Of a DNA stretch of 64,000 nucleotides, positions 43,023 to 52,192 are shown one piece after another (position 1 is the first letter of the stretch; every line of letters starts with the position of its first letter). This DNA is from Alphaproteobacteria bacterium (lineage in GTDB: Bacteria > Pseudomonadota > Alphaproteobacteria > UBA6615): positions 1-64,000 of the forward strand of contig JAALLF010000019.1 of NCBI GenBank assembly GCA_011087645.1, given 5' to 3'. The translations under genes were made by a program, and so were the position numbers. The notes beneath the pieces are model-generated. The model was given only the letters and a program-made list of their open reading frames with translations. It was not told the DNA's origin and made no database searches.

Positions 43023-43664
43023 ATGAGCAGTGATTTTGCCCGCCCAAGCGCGGCGGAACTGGCGGCGGCGGCGTCGATTTCGGCATCGACCATCCACGAG
43101 GCTGCGGGCAAGATCGGCGCCCTGCCGGCACCGATCAAGCCGCTCGATCCCAAAATAACAGTCTGCGGGCCGGCGTTTACGGTGCGCGGCGCGCCGGGCG
43201 ACAATCTGTGGCTCCATCACGCGCTCGATCAGGCCCGGCCCGGTGACGTGCTGGTCGTCAATGTGGGCGGCCACTACGAGGCTGGTTACTGGGGTGAGGT
43301 GATGACGGTCTCGGCCCAGGCGCGCGGGCTCGCCGGTCTGGTGATCAACGGTTGCGTGCGCGACGGCCAGGCCATGGTCGATCTGGGGTTTCCGGTGTTC
43401 GCGCGCGGCACCTGCATGCGCGGCACCGAGAAGGACCATAACTTCAAGGGCGATCTGGCGCAGCCGCTGCCCATGGGCGATGTTCTGGTGAACCCCGGCG
43501 ATCTGGTCATCGGCGACGGCGATGGGGTGGTGGTCATCCCGCGCGAACAGGTCGGCGACGCCATCGCCGCCTCGAACGCCCGCGACGCCCGCGAGGTGGA
43601 GATGATGGAAGTGCTGCGCACCGGCAAGACCACCGTCGAGATTTACGGCTGGGAGCTGAAGTGA
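43023..43664 (+). CDS. RraA/HMG aldolase family protein
   Basis: A 213-residue RraA-type protein: STIHEAAGKIGALP, then GDVLVVNVGGHYEAG, NGCVRDGQAM (family Gly-x2-Arg-Asp pattern), VFARGTC and GDLVIGDGDGVVVIP. Members are 4-hydroxy-4-methyl-2-oxoglutarate/oxaloacetate aldolases, or regulators without catalysis. The Arg and Asp of the metal-pyruvate site are present, so aldolase activity is possible. HMG aldolase works on protocatechuate-derived C7 acids. It starts 42 bases after the NTF2-like gene. Confidence 0.88.
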   Translation: MSSDFARPSAAELAAAASISASTIHEAAGKIGALPAPIKPLDPKITVCGPAFTVRGAPGDNLWLHHALDQARPGDVLVVNVGGHYEAGYWGEVMTVSAQARGLAGLVINGCVRDGQAMVDLGFPVFARGTCMRGTEKDHNFKGDLAQPLPMGDVLVNPGDLVIGDGDGVVVIPREQVGDAIAASNARDAREVEMMEVLRTGKTTVEIYGWELK

Positions 43665-43705
43665 GGGCGGGTTCGGGCTGATCCGCACTTCAAGTATCAT
43701 CGATC

Positions 43706-44587
43706 ATGACAGCCAGCGCGCCGGAAGCCGCCGTTTCCAGTCCCAGGCAAAAGGTCGTCGCGATAAGCGTGATGTGTCTCGCGTCCTTGTGCTTCATTGC
43801 CATGCACGGCTTCATCAAGACCGTGCGCGGCGACGTGCCGGTTGGTGTCATCCTGTGGTCGCAATTCGCTTTCCAGTTCCTAATTTTGACCACGCTGTTC
43901 GCCCGGCACCTGCCGCGCATTCTGACTTCGCACATGCTCGGTCTGCAGGTCGCCCGCGCGGTGGCTCAGATCGCGACCATCGGTATCATGTTTATCGCCG
44001 TCGGCCTGATGCAGCTCGCCGATGCGATCGCTATCGCTTTCGTCGCGCCACTGCTCATCACCGCGTTGTCGGTGGCGTTCCTGAAAGAGAAAGTGAAAGT
44101 CCAGCATTGGTTGGCGATTCTCGTCGGCTTTGCTGGCGTGATGATCGTCATTCAGCCGGGCGCCGGTGTCTTTAATGCGGTAGCTCTGTGGCCCCTTGGC
44201 GCTGCTTTCTGCGCGGCGATTTATCAAACGATGACGCGGCCGATCGCCCGGGCTGTCGGACCGAAGACAATGCTCTACACGGCGACGCTTGTTGGTCTCG
44301 TTACGACATCATTGGCGCTGCCATTGTTTTGGCAGACGCCGAGCCTCGAACAGCTCGCGTTTCTACTCGCCGCCGCCTGTCTTGGGGCCATGGCGCATTT
44401 TCTCCTCATCAAGGCCTACCAAATGGCGCCCGCCTCGGTTGTCTCGCCATTCTCCTACAGCGAATTGATTTGGGCGTCGGCGATTGGTTTTGCTGCTTTC
44501 GGTGACGTGCCCACCGCAACGACATTGACCGGCGGTGCGGTACTTGCCGCAAGCGGGCTTTACCTACTCAGACGCCAATATACATAA
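43706..44587 (+). CDS. DMT-superfamily (EamA) transporter
   Basis: A 293-residue membrane protein with about ten hydrophobic spans, arranged as two EamA repeats (SVMCLASLCFIAMHGFIKT in the first and AAFCAAIYQTMTRP in the second). It probably exports or takes up a small metabolite. It sits between the intact RraA-like gene and a truncated RraA 3' end. A duplication event therefore may have brought it here. Confidence 0.87.
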   Translation: MTASAPEAAVSSPRQKVVAISVMCLASLCFIAMHGFIKTVRGDVPVGVILWSQFAFQFLILTTLFARHLPRILTSHMLGLQVARAVAQIATIGIMFIAVGLMQLADAIAIAFVAPLLITALSVAFLKEKVKVQHWLAILVGFAGVMIVIQPGAGVFNAVALWPLGAAFCAAIYQTMTRPIARAVGPKTMLYTATLVGLVTTSLALPLFWQTPSLEQLAFLLAAACLGAMAHFLLIKAYQMAPASVVSPFSYSELIWASAIGFAAFGDVPTATTLTGGAVLAASGLYLLRRQYT

Positions 44588-44632
44588 TGAGGCTGTTCGG
44601 TCGCCGGTGCGCCGGTTTGTGCGCGCCACCTG

Positions 44633-44733
44633 AACAGTTCGGCGACGCCATCGCCGCCCGCGAGGTCGAGATGATGGAGGTGCTGCGCACCGGCAAGACC
44701 ACGGTCGAGATTTACGGCTGGGAACTGAGATAA
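44633..44733 (+). pseudogene. 3' remnant of a second rraA-like gene
   Basis: About 100 bases align with the end of the RraA-like gene at 43559-43664. The translated remnant begins EQFGDAIAA and ends TVEIYGWELR with a stop. It carries an in-frame deletion of six codons relative to the intact gene. Remaining differences are mostly third-codon changes, so the copy diverged under selection before losing its 5' part. No start codon or ribosome site is present. Confidence 0.75.
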
Positions 44734-44793
44734 CCGCGAATTGAGCAGACGTGCCGGTGTCGGTACGGAAACCACGAACAAAGGAATGTTGAT

Positions 44794-45156
44794 ATGAGTG
44801 ACCATGATGGCCCCCGCGTCGTAACCGAAAACCTCTACGCGGTGCTGACAACGCCCGCCGTCGAGCGCGACGAAATGATGAAGTCGCTGCCCGACCATCT
44901 AGAATACCAGGTCTCGCTGGAAGAACGCGGCATCATGTTCGCCGCCGGCCCGCTGTTCGACCAGGATGGCGCGCCGCCGCGCGCCGGCCTGATTATCATT
45001 CGCGCCAACAGCTTCGCCGAGGCGCAGACGATCGCCGACGCCGACCCCATGCACGAACGGGGCTTGCGCACCTATACGCTCGACAAGTGGCAGATCAATG
45101 AGGGCGGCTTCACGCTCAAGGTGCAGTTCGCCAAGTACACGGCGGCGCTCGACTAA
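44794..45156 (+). CDS. YciI-like protein
   Basis: A 120-residue YCII-type alpha/beta barrel: VERDEMMKSLPDHLEYQVSLEERG, then AAGPLFDQDG and SFAEAQTIADADPMHERGL. The His/Asp pair proposed as active in this family lies in LPDHL and DADPM. The role is unknown; members often sit with catabolic operons. A GGAATG-like weak ribosome site precedes ATG 44794. Confidence 0.85.
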   Translation: MSDHDGPRVVTENLYAVLTTPAVERDEMMKSLPDHLEYQVSLEERGIMFAAGPLFDQDGAPPRAGLIIIRANSFAEAQTIADADPMHERGLRTYTLDKWQINEGGFTLKVQFAKYTAALD

Positions 45157-45192
45157 GCCTTCGCTAGGATCAGTCGCCCCTAAATAGGGGCC

Positions 45193-45522
45193 CTATTTTG
45201 GTTGGCAGGGGAAAGCCTTAACCAGCGATGTCACGATGAGTTCCGAGGCCGCGAGGTGGCGCTCTTCGGGGTTGTCATTAATATAGCTGTTAACGATGGC
45301 GTGGGTCTGACCGTTCGTCACGTCTTCGGGCATGCAGAATATTTTGTTGGATCTGCCGGCTTGGGCGATGCCGATAATAAAGGCAGAGCAAACCGAGGTT
45401 TTATACTCGTCTGGCTCTAGCGTGCAGGTCTCACGATAATCGTTTCCGCTCCACAATTGTGCGCTGGCTGATCCGCCGGCCAGCATCAGTGGTAAGCCAA
45501 TAATGAAAAACAGTTTTTTCAT
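45193..45522 (-). CDS. Secreted Rap1a/Tai-like domain protein
   Basis: A 109-residue exported protein. Residues 1 to about 24 are a signal peptide (MKKLFFIIGLPLML... cleaved after ASA). The mature part has the pattern CTLEPDEYKTSVCSAFIIGIAQ, FCMPEDVTNGQ and NPEERHLAASELIV...FPC, typical of the Rap1a/Tai family domain. Four cysteines may form two disulfides. The domain is widespread beyond immunity proteins, and no type VI effector is nearby, so an immunity role is not claimed. ATG 45522 is preferred to an upstream in-frame start. Confidence 0.78.
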   Translation of the reverse strand: MKKLFFIIGLPLMLAGGSASAQLWSGNDYRETCTLEPDEYKTSVCSAFIIGIAQAGRSNKIFCMPEDVTNGQTHAIVNSYINDNPEERHLAASELIVTSLVKAFPCQPK

Positions 45523-45705
45523 GGATACGATCCCCGTTACCTGACATGCAGCCGCTCGGCGCAGTTCTGTACGCCGCCTGACTGCGCTCGCGATTAAGTG
45601 CAAACATCACTTTACCAGCTATGTTCGTTTTGGGGTGCGGTCTCAACCGATCGTGATTGACGGCGCTGGCGGATGGTGGTTTCAGATGCGCTGGCCCTAG
45701 GACGC

Positions 45706-46497
45706 CTATTGTCGTTCAAGAAAGGCCAGAACTTCTTGGTTGAACAGATCCGGACGGCTCACGGAAACAGCGTGCCCGCCACTCTCGAGAACGTTCAATT
45801 CCGCGTTGGGAATATGCTTGGCAAGCTCTCGCGAGCAGTGGACGGGCGTGAGGAAATCATCGTCGGCGCAAATGACCAGCGTTGGCACGGCAATGCGGTC
45901 AAGGTAGTCGCTACAGTCGAAGGCGAGAACCGCATCCATGCGGCTCTCCATAATCTCCGCCGACGGAAAACTCGCGGCGACGCTGGGCTCGTTCTCCGTC
46001 ATGGCATCGCCATTGTCGCGGATGAACCATGACGGGAACAGAAATAAGGGCGTGGCGCGGCAATAGGCTTGCGCGCCGGATTCCCGCAAAAGCGTTCTGC
46101 GGATATCGAAGCAACGACGGAGGTGGGGGTCGGCCTTGATCCAGCCTGCGTAGACGACCGAACTGGTAAGACGCTCTGGATTCTGATTGGAGAGCAGGAG
46201 CGCCATGGCGCCGCCGGTCGAGTGGCCGACGAAGTGCGCTTTTTCAATTTGCAGGAAATCCATGAGGCGCAGCACATCGTCGGCCATTTGATCGACGGAA
46301 TAATCAATCTGGGAGTGGGTGCTCTGGCCCGTGCCGCGGTGGTCATGAACGATGACCGTATAATGCTTGGCGAATGCCTCGATTTGCGGATTCCAATAAT
46401 CGCCGGTGCCGCCAAGCCCGGCGACCAGCAGCAATGGCGGCCCCTCGCCCTGGATTTCGTAATAGATTTCGCCGTTTCCGATATTGGCTTTGGGCAT
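45706..46497 (-). CDS. RutD-like alpha/beta hydrolase
   Basis: A 263-residue hydrolase: oxyanion loop GLGGTGDYW, nucleophile Ser in GHSTGGAM (about residue 95), then RRCFDIRRTLLRESGAQAYCRATPLFL, and C-terminal Asp and His in CADDDFLTP and GGHAVSV. This order is very like RutD, which speeds aminoacrylate hydrolysis in pyrimidine breakdown. Other rut genes are not in the window, so the substrate is uncertain. It starts 31 bases after the cupin gene on the same strand. Confidence 0.83.
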   Translation of the reverse strand: MPKANIGNGEIYYEIQGEGPPLLLVAGLGGTGDYWNPQIEAFAKHYTVIVHDHRGTGQSTHSQIDYSVDQMADDVLRLMDFLQIEKAHFVGHSTGGAMALLLSNQNPERLTSSVVYAGWIKADPHLRRCFDIRRTLLRESGAQAYCRATPLFLFPSWFIRDNGDAMTENEPSVAASFPSAEIMESRMDAVLAFDCSDYLDRIAVPTLVICADDDFLTPVHCSRELAKHIPNAELNVLESGGHAVSVSRPDLFNQEVLAFLERQ

Positions 46498-46528
46498 GGT
46501 GTCGGTATCCGGCGCGGTGGGCGCGGTC

Positions 46529-47077
46529 CTAGCTTTCGATTTCGCGAAGGTTCCCGTCTTTGTCGACTTCCAGCCCGGTGTCGCGCGCGGCCTCAACGAC
46601 GCTGGGGTGCCAAGTGACGTTGCCCGGATCCGGTCCGCCGACGATGGTCAGCAACAACGCATCCGGGTCGTCGGAAACGCAACGGAAGCCGCGATAGATA
46701 AGTGTCGGCACGTTGATAATATCGCCGGGTTCCAGCGTTACCGCACGCTCGTCTTCGCCCTCCAGCCAGTACAATTGCCACGCGCCGCGGATCGGCACAA
46801 ACACCTCTTCGGTCAAATGGGCGTGCAGCGCCGCGCCATTACCGTTGGTGGCGCGGTTATAGATGACCGCAAACCCATGCGCCGGCGAGGTGATCTTTGG
46901 TTCCAGCGACGGGTCCTCGGGATTTTCGGTGACGCTGATACCGATCATATTGATGATCTCGCGCTGGAATCCGGGCATACGCTGGTCGAGGAACGCAAGG
47001 TCGGAGCCGTGCGACGTCCCTTCGCGGGCGACGTATTTTGACTCCATTTCCGCGACGGAAATTTTTGGTATGGCCAT
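46529..47077 (-). CDS. Cupin domain protein
   Basis: A 182-residue single-cupin protein. The barrel is at about 80-155: ALHAHLTEEVFVPIRGAWQLYW, then LEPGDIINVP. Metal ligands are the two His of HAH and the Glu of EE, with a weaker last His position. The N-terminal part is variable. It may act with the hydrolase downstream. Function is not assignable from sequence. Confidence 0.82.
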   Translation of the reverse strand: MAIPKISVAEMESKYVAREGTSHGSDLAFLDQRMPGFQREIINMIGISVTENPEDPSLEPKITSPAHGFAVIYNRATNGNGAALHAHLTEEVFVPIRGAWQLYWLEGEDERAVTLEPGDIINVPTLIYRGFRCVSDDPDALLLTIVGGPDPGNVTWHPSVVEAARDTGLEVDKDGNLREIES

Positions 47078-47262
47078 CCTCGTCTCTCCCGTTCGGTGCT
47101 GGCGGCGTCGGAATGTTTATCCAAATTCCTCGAATGCGCCCCGGTCTGTGAGGAAACAGTATTTCAGATTTTTTGCCGCGGCAATGTCGAGGGGGGTGAT
47201 ATTCGCCTGGATTTGGTGAGAACTGGCGGGAGCTCGCAGCCGGTGCGAAGTACGACCAGCGC

Positions 47263-48195
47263 CTAGGCCGCCATTGGCGCGCCCATCGGGGTACTGGCCG
47301 CTTCCTCGCGGAGCCAGTCGCGAAACGCGCTGACATTTGGATTTGCCACTTTTTCTGACGTCGTGATGCTGTAAATCCCACCGGGGAAGGGTAGGTCGAG
47401 GTCGAACGGCGCGACGAGGCGGCCTTGTTCCAGGTCGCGGCTGGCGATCGCTCTGCGCCCCAGCACCACGCCAGAACCCTCAATGGCCGCATCGAGACAA
47501 TGGTCGGCGTGATCGAAATGCAGGCCGGCGCTGGCGTCGAGATCGGCTAATCCGGCGAGCGCCAGCCATTTCGACCAGCCTGGAATGTCAGGCCAAAGTG
47601 GCGACTGTGAAACGTAGTGGATCAGGGTGTGGCGCTCGAGATCGGCGGGCGTGCGCAGCGGTGGGTCGCCACCGATCATCTCGGGACGACACATTGGCGT
47701 TGCGGCCTCGTTCATCAGTTTTTCAGCAACCAGGCCGTCATTGTTGCCCAAATTGTAGCGGACCGCGACGTCGGCTTGATCGGTGGTTAGATCGATGTTG
47801 GTCATGCCGGCGCTGATGCGCAAATCGATGTTTGGATGACGCTCGATAAAACGCGCCAGCCGGGGAGCCAGCCATTTGGCGGCGAAATGGGGCGCCATTG
47901 TCACAACGACGACTTGGTCGGTTCGTGCCGCCCGGCCGATACGGCTAACCGCGCGATGAAGTTCCTCGAAACCTCCCCGAACGCCGGGGAACGCCAGCGC
48001 ACCGGCATCGGTCAGAACGATTGCCCGGTTGAGCCGGCGGAAGAGTTTGACCCCAAGATGATCCTCGAGCGCGCGTATCTGATAGCTCACCGCTGCCGGT
48101 GTCACGTGCAATTCCGCGGCGGCCTTGGCGAAGCTGAGGTTGCGGGCGGCGGCCTCGAAGGCGCGTAATCCGTTTAGGGGCGGTAATTTGTACAT
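47263..48195 (-). CDS. LysR-family transcriptional regulator, GcvA type
   Basis: A 310-residue LysR regulator. The winged HTH is at about residues 5-65 (NGLRAFEAAARNLSFAKAAAELHVTPAAVSYQIRALEDHLGVKLF), with the GcvA-like opening KLPPLNGLRAFE. The substrate-binding domain runs from about 92 to 300. It is divergent from the MDR gene at 48380, separated by 184 bases. Control of that gene is plausible. No clear T-N11-A operator was seen. Confidence 0.92.
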   Translation of the reverse strand: MYKLPPLNGLRAFEAAARNLSFAKAAAELHVTPAAVSYQIRALEDHLGVKLFRRLNRAIVLTDAGALAFPGVRGGFEELHRAVSRIGRAARTDQVVVVTMAPHFAAKWLAPRLARFIERHPNIDLRISAGMTNIDLTTDQADVAVRYNLGNNDGLVAEKLMNEAATPMCRPEMIGGDPPLRTPADLERHTLIHYVSQSPLWPDIPGWSKWLALAGLADLDASAGLHFDHADHCLDAAIEGSGVVLGRRAIASRDLEQGRLVAPFDLDLPFPGGIYSITTSEKVANPNVSAFRDWLREEAASTPMGAPMAA

Positions 48196-48379
48196 CGTTT
48201 TTCAGACTAATTTGTCTTGTGTGATGAATTGATATTACTTGTTTGTCGAAGCATCATAAACCGCATAAACACAGCATTAGCGGTGGCATACCGCGCGCGG
48301 GTCGGAACAGATTATTGTCAGATACGTGCCCACTCTGAAGACCCGGTAGGGGGCACTAGGCGGTATTGAAAGGCAAGTC

Positions 48380-49372
48380 ATGTCAGGGAATAAAATGCAG
48401 GCCATCGTCCTAACCGAAGATGGAGCCCAGCTCGCCGAGGTTGATCGGCCGCAAATCAAGCCGACCCAAATTCTTGTCAAAGTGGCTAGTTGCAGCGTGA
48501 ACCGGTCGGATCTGCTAACCACCCAGGGTCAAAATTTCGGCCATGTCGGCGGTGACGCGAAGGTCATGGGCGCCTCGTTTTGTGGCGAAGTCGTCGAAGT
48601 TGGTGACGCGGCCCAAAATTTTGCTGTTGGCGATCGGGTGATGGGGCAGGGCGCGGCGGGTTGGGCCGAATATGCCGCTTCCGATTGGCGTCGCGCGCTG
48701 CCGATTCCAGCCGATGACATGGACTATATAGAGGCCGCCACCCTGATGGGGTCGGTCCTCACCATGCACGATGCGATCGTCACGAACGGGAAATTTGCCG
48801 CCGGCCAGACGATCCTCATCCAGGGCGCCAGCAGCGGCGTCGGCCTGATGGGCATGCAGATTGGCAAACATCTGGGCGCGAAACTCGTGATTGGCACGTC
48901 AACAAATCCCGAAAGGCGGGCGCGGCTGAGCGAGTATGGCGCGGACCTCGCATTAGATTCCGGCGACGATAATTGGGTCGAGCAGGTGCTCGAAGCCACC
49001 GACGGGCGCGGCGTCGATCTTATCGTCGATAATATCTCCGGCTACGTCGCCAATGCGAACATGGCCGCGACGGCGGTCCATGGCACGATCATCAATGTCG
49101 GCCGGCTGGGCGGGATGACCGCTGAAATGGATCTCAATAAGCATGCCGAACGGCGGCTGACCTATATTGGGACGACCGGCCGGACCCGCTCGATCGAGGA
49201 ACATGCCGAAGTGGTGCGCCGCGCGCACGAGGATTTGTGGGACGCGGTGGGGGCCCGGAAACTGACCATGCCCGTCGATCGCGTCTTCGACCTGTCGGAA
49301 TCCGCGGCGGCTCTGGAGCATATGGCGGCGAACGCTCATTTCGGGCGGATTATTCTGAAAGTCGGCGCGTAG
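48380..49372 (+). CDS. MDR-family quinone oxidoreductase-like protein
   Basis: A 330-residue medium-chain reductase with N-terminal GroES-like domain (SVNRSDLLTTQGQ) and NADPH loop IQGASSGVGLMGMQIGK (about residues 140-156). Alcohol-dehydrogenase zinc ligands are absent. Candidate target of the divergent LysR regulator. An ABM-like gene follows after 124 bases. Confidence 0.87.
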   Translation: MSGNKMQAIVLTEDGAQLAEVDRPQIKPTQILVKVASCSVNRSDLLTTQGQNFGHVGGDAKVMGASFCGEVVEVGDAAQNFAVGDRVMGQGAAGWAEYAASDWRRALPIPADDMDYIEAATLMGSVLTMHDAIVTNGKFAAGQTILIQGASSGVGLMGMQIGKHLGAKLVIGTSTNPERRARLSEYGADLALDSGDDNWVEQVLEATDGRGVDLIVDNISGYVANANMAATAVHGTIINVGRLGGMTAEMDLNKHAERRLTYIGTTGRTRSIEEHAEVVRRAHEDLWDAVGARKLTMPVDRVFDLSESAAALEHMAANAHFGRIILKVGA

Positions 49373-49496
49373 CGGCGCCGCGCGAAGATAGCGACCGGCT
49401 AGACCTGTCCGGCGATATTGCCCATAACGGTTGCTTGTCATCGCCAGCCGGGCCAGCCGGCGTTTAGGCCAATTTTATAAAGCGAAGGACTTACCG

Positions 49497-49814
49497 ATGC
49501 CCGCCCCCAACCTGACACCGCCCTACGCCATTGAGATCGTGAACTATAATATCGTCGAGGGCACCGACCCTGAGGCATTTTTGGCGATCTGCCGCCAAGT
49601 GGGCGAGGAATTTACCAGCGCGCAGCCGGGGTTTCTCCACCGCGAGATCGGTCAAAGCGACGATGGCACCTGGATGATCGCCGCTACCTGGCAAACCGCC
49701 GACGATGCCCGAAATTCGATCGCCAATATCGACAACATCCCGGACATGGTGAAAGCCTATATGTCGATGATCAACCGCGACACGCTGACCCGCGCGATCT
49801 TCGACATCGTGTAG
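49497..49814 (+). CDS. Antibiotic biosynthesis monooxygenase-like small protein
   Basis: A 105-residue dimeric alpha/beta-barrel protein: YAIEIVNYNIVEGTDPEAFLAIC, QPGFLHREIGQSDDG and WMIAATWQTADDA. ABM-like proteins include small monooxygenases and regulators. An AAGGA ribosome site selects ATG 49497. It is followed by the cyclase-family gene on the same strand. Confidence 0.78.
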   Translation: MPAPNLTPPYAIEIVNYNIVEGTDPEAFLAICRQVGEEFTSAQPGFLHREIGQSDDGTWMIAATWQTADDARNSIANIDNIPDMVKAYMSMINRDTLTRAIFDIV

Positions 49815-49919
49815 TCGCCCTCACGGCGAGCCCGTGTCTTTGCTTCGCCGTCAATGCGCGTTACCCTGCGAACCGAGCGGGCCATTCAAGCCCCCGCCGT
49901 AAGCCAGGGAGACGCGCCG

Positions 49920-50834
49920 GTGGCAGCTACGAATAACGCAGGGCCAATGGTCATCGATCTGACCCACACGGTGCCGACTTACAAAGCGTCGGCGGAAAAT
50001 CCGACCCTGCCCGATATGGATCAACCCTGGTCTGATGTGCCGCCATTCGCCACCTATGGCGGCCATGCGGTGCTCGGTTTTTTCGAGATGGGGATCAATC
50101 TCGGCCACATCGAATCCGGCCGGCTGGTGATGTCGGAACATCACGGCACCCACATGAATGCGCCCAACCATTTCGTCAATAACGAGGTCTCCCAGGAGGC
50201 CACCGGCGTGCCGATGGCGGACCGCAAGCAAATGCACGAAGTGCCGGCCGACTGGCTGGTCGGGCCGGTGGTGGTGATCGATATTTCCGATCGGGTGCAG
50301 GCGGAGCTTGACAAAAACGGCGGCGCGCCCAGCCCCGACCCCGCGGTCACCGACTTCGGCAACGAGTCCGGCAATGTGGTGACCCCCGCCGATATCGATG
50401 CCGTCGCTGATCAGCTTGTCGACGGCTGCTGGATTATCCTGAATCTTGGCTGGAGCCGCTTTTTCTACGCCGCCGCCGGCATGGCCGGTTCCGACTATAT
50501 CAACGGTTTCAACCATCCCGGCCTGTCGCCGGCGGCGGTGGAACGGCTGTTGCAGATCGCGCGCGAGAAGGGGATTCGTATCGGCGGCACGGTGGTCGAC
50601 AACATCTCGACCGAAACCGGCCAGACCGCGAAGGGCGAGGACGAACAGCGCACCAATTCGCTGACCGCCCATGTGCGCCTGCTCCAGCACGACATTCTGA
50701 TGGTCGAGAACGCCGCCAATCTGGACGCCTTGTCCGAGGCCGCCAAGACCCGGGATTGCACGCTGGTGGTGGGCGCCATCAAGGTCGCCCGCGGCACCGG
50801 AGCGCAGGCCCGCGTTCTGGCCCTTTGCACTTAA
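49920..50834 (+). CDS. Cyclase-family (kynurenine formamidase-like) protein
   Basis: A 304-residue cyclase-family protein. The metal-binding motif is HHGTHMNAPNHF (about residues 74-85), where the usual Asp of HxGTHxDxPxH is Asn here. Further family blocks are VVVIDISDR and NLGWSRF. Members hydrolyse N-formylkynurenine or open cyclic amides and imidazoline rings. GTG 49920 has an AGGGA site; ATG 49854 gives a longer frame without one, and MVIDLTH at 49947 is a third option. It precedes RidA and a bicupin. Confidence 0.78.
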   Translation: MAATNNAGPMVIDLTHTVPTYKASAENPTLPDMDQPWSDVPPFATYGGHAVLGFFEMGINLGHIESGRLVMSEHHGTHMNAPNHFVNNEVSQEATGVPMADRKQMHEVPADWLVGPVVVIDISDRVQAELDKNGGAPSPDPAVTDFGNESGNVVTPADIDAVADQLVDGCWIILNLGWSRFFYAAAGMAGSDYINGFNHPGLSPAAVERLLQIAREKGIRIGGTVVDNISTETGQTAKGEDEQRTNSLTAHVRLLQHDILMVENAANLDALSEAAKTRDCTLVVGAIKVARGTGAQARVLALCT

Positions 50835-50861
50835 ATAACTCAGAACAACGGGACAGTAATC

Positions 50862-51293
50862 ATGTTGAAAATCGAACCGATCCACCCGGACCCCAGCCAG
50901 GCCGACAAGCTTCCCTATTCACCGTCGATCCGCGTCCAAGGCGGGGCGGATATGTTGTTTATCTCGGGCTCCACGGCGTTGCCGCTGTATCATTCGCATC
51001 CCCATGTCCACGAAGAACATGTGCTGCCCGACGATATACGCGAACAAACCAAGCGGGCGATGGAGGATATCAAACTCTCGCTCGACGCTTGCGGGCTGAC
51101 TTGGCGCAATGTGGTCAAGGTGACCAAGTTCTTGACCGACATGCGCGAGGCCGACGCCATGCATGAGGTGATGGGCGGCTATTTCGGCGATTGGAAGCCG
51201 GCCAGCACGATGGTGTGTGTCAACAATCTCAGCGCGCCGGGCTCGCGCGTCGAAATCGACATCATTGCCGTGGCGTCGCCAGCAACCGATTAA
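50862..51293 (+). CDS. RidA/YjgF-family protein
   Basis: A 143-residue RidA-type protein that fits the trimeric enamine/imine deaminase fold: LFISGSTALPLY, QTKRAMEDIKLSLDACG, NVVKVTKFLTDM and STMVCVNNLSAPGSRVEIDIIAVA. The usual active-site Arg before VEID is SRVEID here, so deaminase activity is possible. It lies 27 bases after the cyclase gene and just before the bicupin, as one likely operon. Confidence 0.9.
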   Translation: MLKIEPIHPDPSQADKLPYSPSIRVQGGADMLFISGSTALPLYHSHPHVHEEHVLPDDIREQTKRAMEDIKLSLDACGLTWRNVVKVTKFLTDMREADAMHEVMGGYFGDWKPASTMVCVNNLSAPGSRVEIDIIAVASPATD

Positions 51294-51319
51294 CTCGCAA
51301 GCAAGTTTGGAAACTTCAC

Positions 51320-52159
51320 ATGGCCGTCTTCTTCAGCGAGACCTCGATCGAAGCCCAACCGCACGCAAAAGGCGTCACGGTTAAGCATCTGATCACACCC
51401 GAACGTGTGAAGTCCGACAAGGTGCGCACCGACCAGTTCCGGTTGGAGCCCGGCGCCGAGGTCGATATCAGTGTTGGCGACGCTGATCTCGCCTGGGCCC
51501 ATATGCTCGACGGTACGGCGACACTGATTACCGACGATGGCGAGCAACCGATCACGGTCGATCATTTTCTGTTCCTGCCGCCCGGCCAATCCGCGCGCCT
51601 GCGCAGCGATGCCGGGGCGCTGGTGTTCCGTGCGTTGGTGCCCGATGCGGCGCGCTTCGACCCCAATTGGGACGCCGCGGTGCTCGATTGCCGTTGTATC
51701 GACTGGACTAACGAGCCGGTGCTCAATTCAGAATTCGACGCGCGCAAACGCATCTACATGGTCACCCCGCAGCTTTCCGGCACCAAGGCGGTGAAAGGCG
51801 AAATGATTCTCTACCCGCCGGGCACCGAAGCCGCCAATCATCATCACGAAGGCGCGGAGCATTTCCAGGTTATATTGCGCGGCGCCGCTACCTTCTATCT
51901 CAACGATGCGCCGCACAAGGTCGCGGCCGGCGATACGGTCTATATCTACGATCACGAGCGCCACTACTTTATTAACGACGGTGACGAAGAGCTTGCATTT
52001 ATTGAATATTTTGTCCCTGGGTACTACAAGACTGTGTGGGCCGAGAACGCCCCGATCTGTACCTGGAACCCGTCCGGCAAGGACATCAAAGGTGGGGTTC
52101 CCAGCCGCGAAATCGCCGCCCACTCATCGGCCGAAGCCCATAGCCGGACGGACCTCTAA
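51320..52159 (+). CDS. Bicupin protein
   Basis: A 279-residue protein with two cupin domains. The first (about 45-115: LAWAHMLDGTATLI, FLFLPPGQSARL) has few metal-binding His. The second (about 165-235: NHHHEGAEHFQVILRGAATFYL, then AAGDTVYIYDHERHYF) retains His/Glu ligands and is probably the catalytic one. Ring-cleaving dioxygenases and ureidoglycine aminohydrolase use this architecture, but no assignment is made. ATG 51320 is chosen because the upstream frame overlaps RidA. Confidence 0.82.
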   Translation: MAVFFSETSIEAQPHAKGVTVKHLITPERVKSDKVRTDQFRLEPGAEVDISVGDADLAWAHMLDGTATLITDDGEQPITVDHFLFLPPGQSARLRSDAGALVFRALVPDAARFDPNWDAAVLDCRCIDWTNEPVLNSEFDARKRIYMVTPQLSGTKAVKGEMILYPPGTEAANHHHEGAEHFQVILRGAATFYLNDAPHKVAAGDTVYIYDHERHYFINDGDEELAFIEYFVPGYYKTVWAENAPICTWNPSGKDIKGGVPSREIAAHSSAEAHSRTDL

Positions 52160-52192
52160 CCGCCTTAAAAGACGGCTGCTCGCCTAAGCTCG

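Noticed and set aside
45193..45522. Interpretation as a type VI immunity protein
   Set aside because: The Rap1a/Tai-like domain is common in proteobacterial exported proteins and no effector or secretion gene is nearby.
48222..48256. TGATG...CATCA dyad between the LysR and MDR genes as operator
   Set aside because: The arms are only five bases and 25 bases apart, unlike a T-N11-A LysR site.
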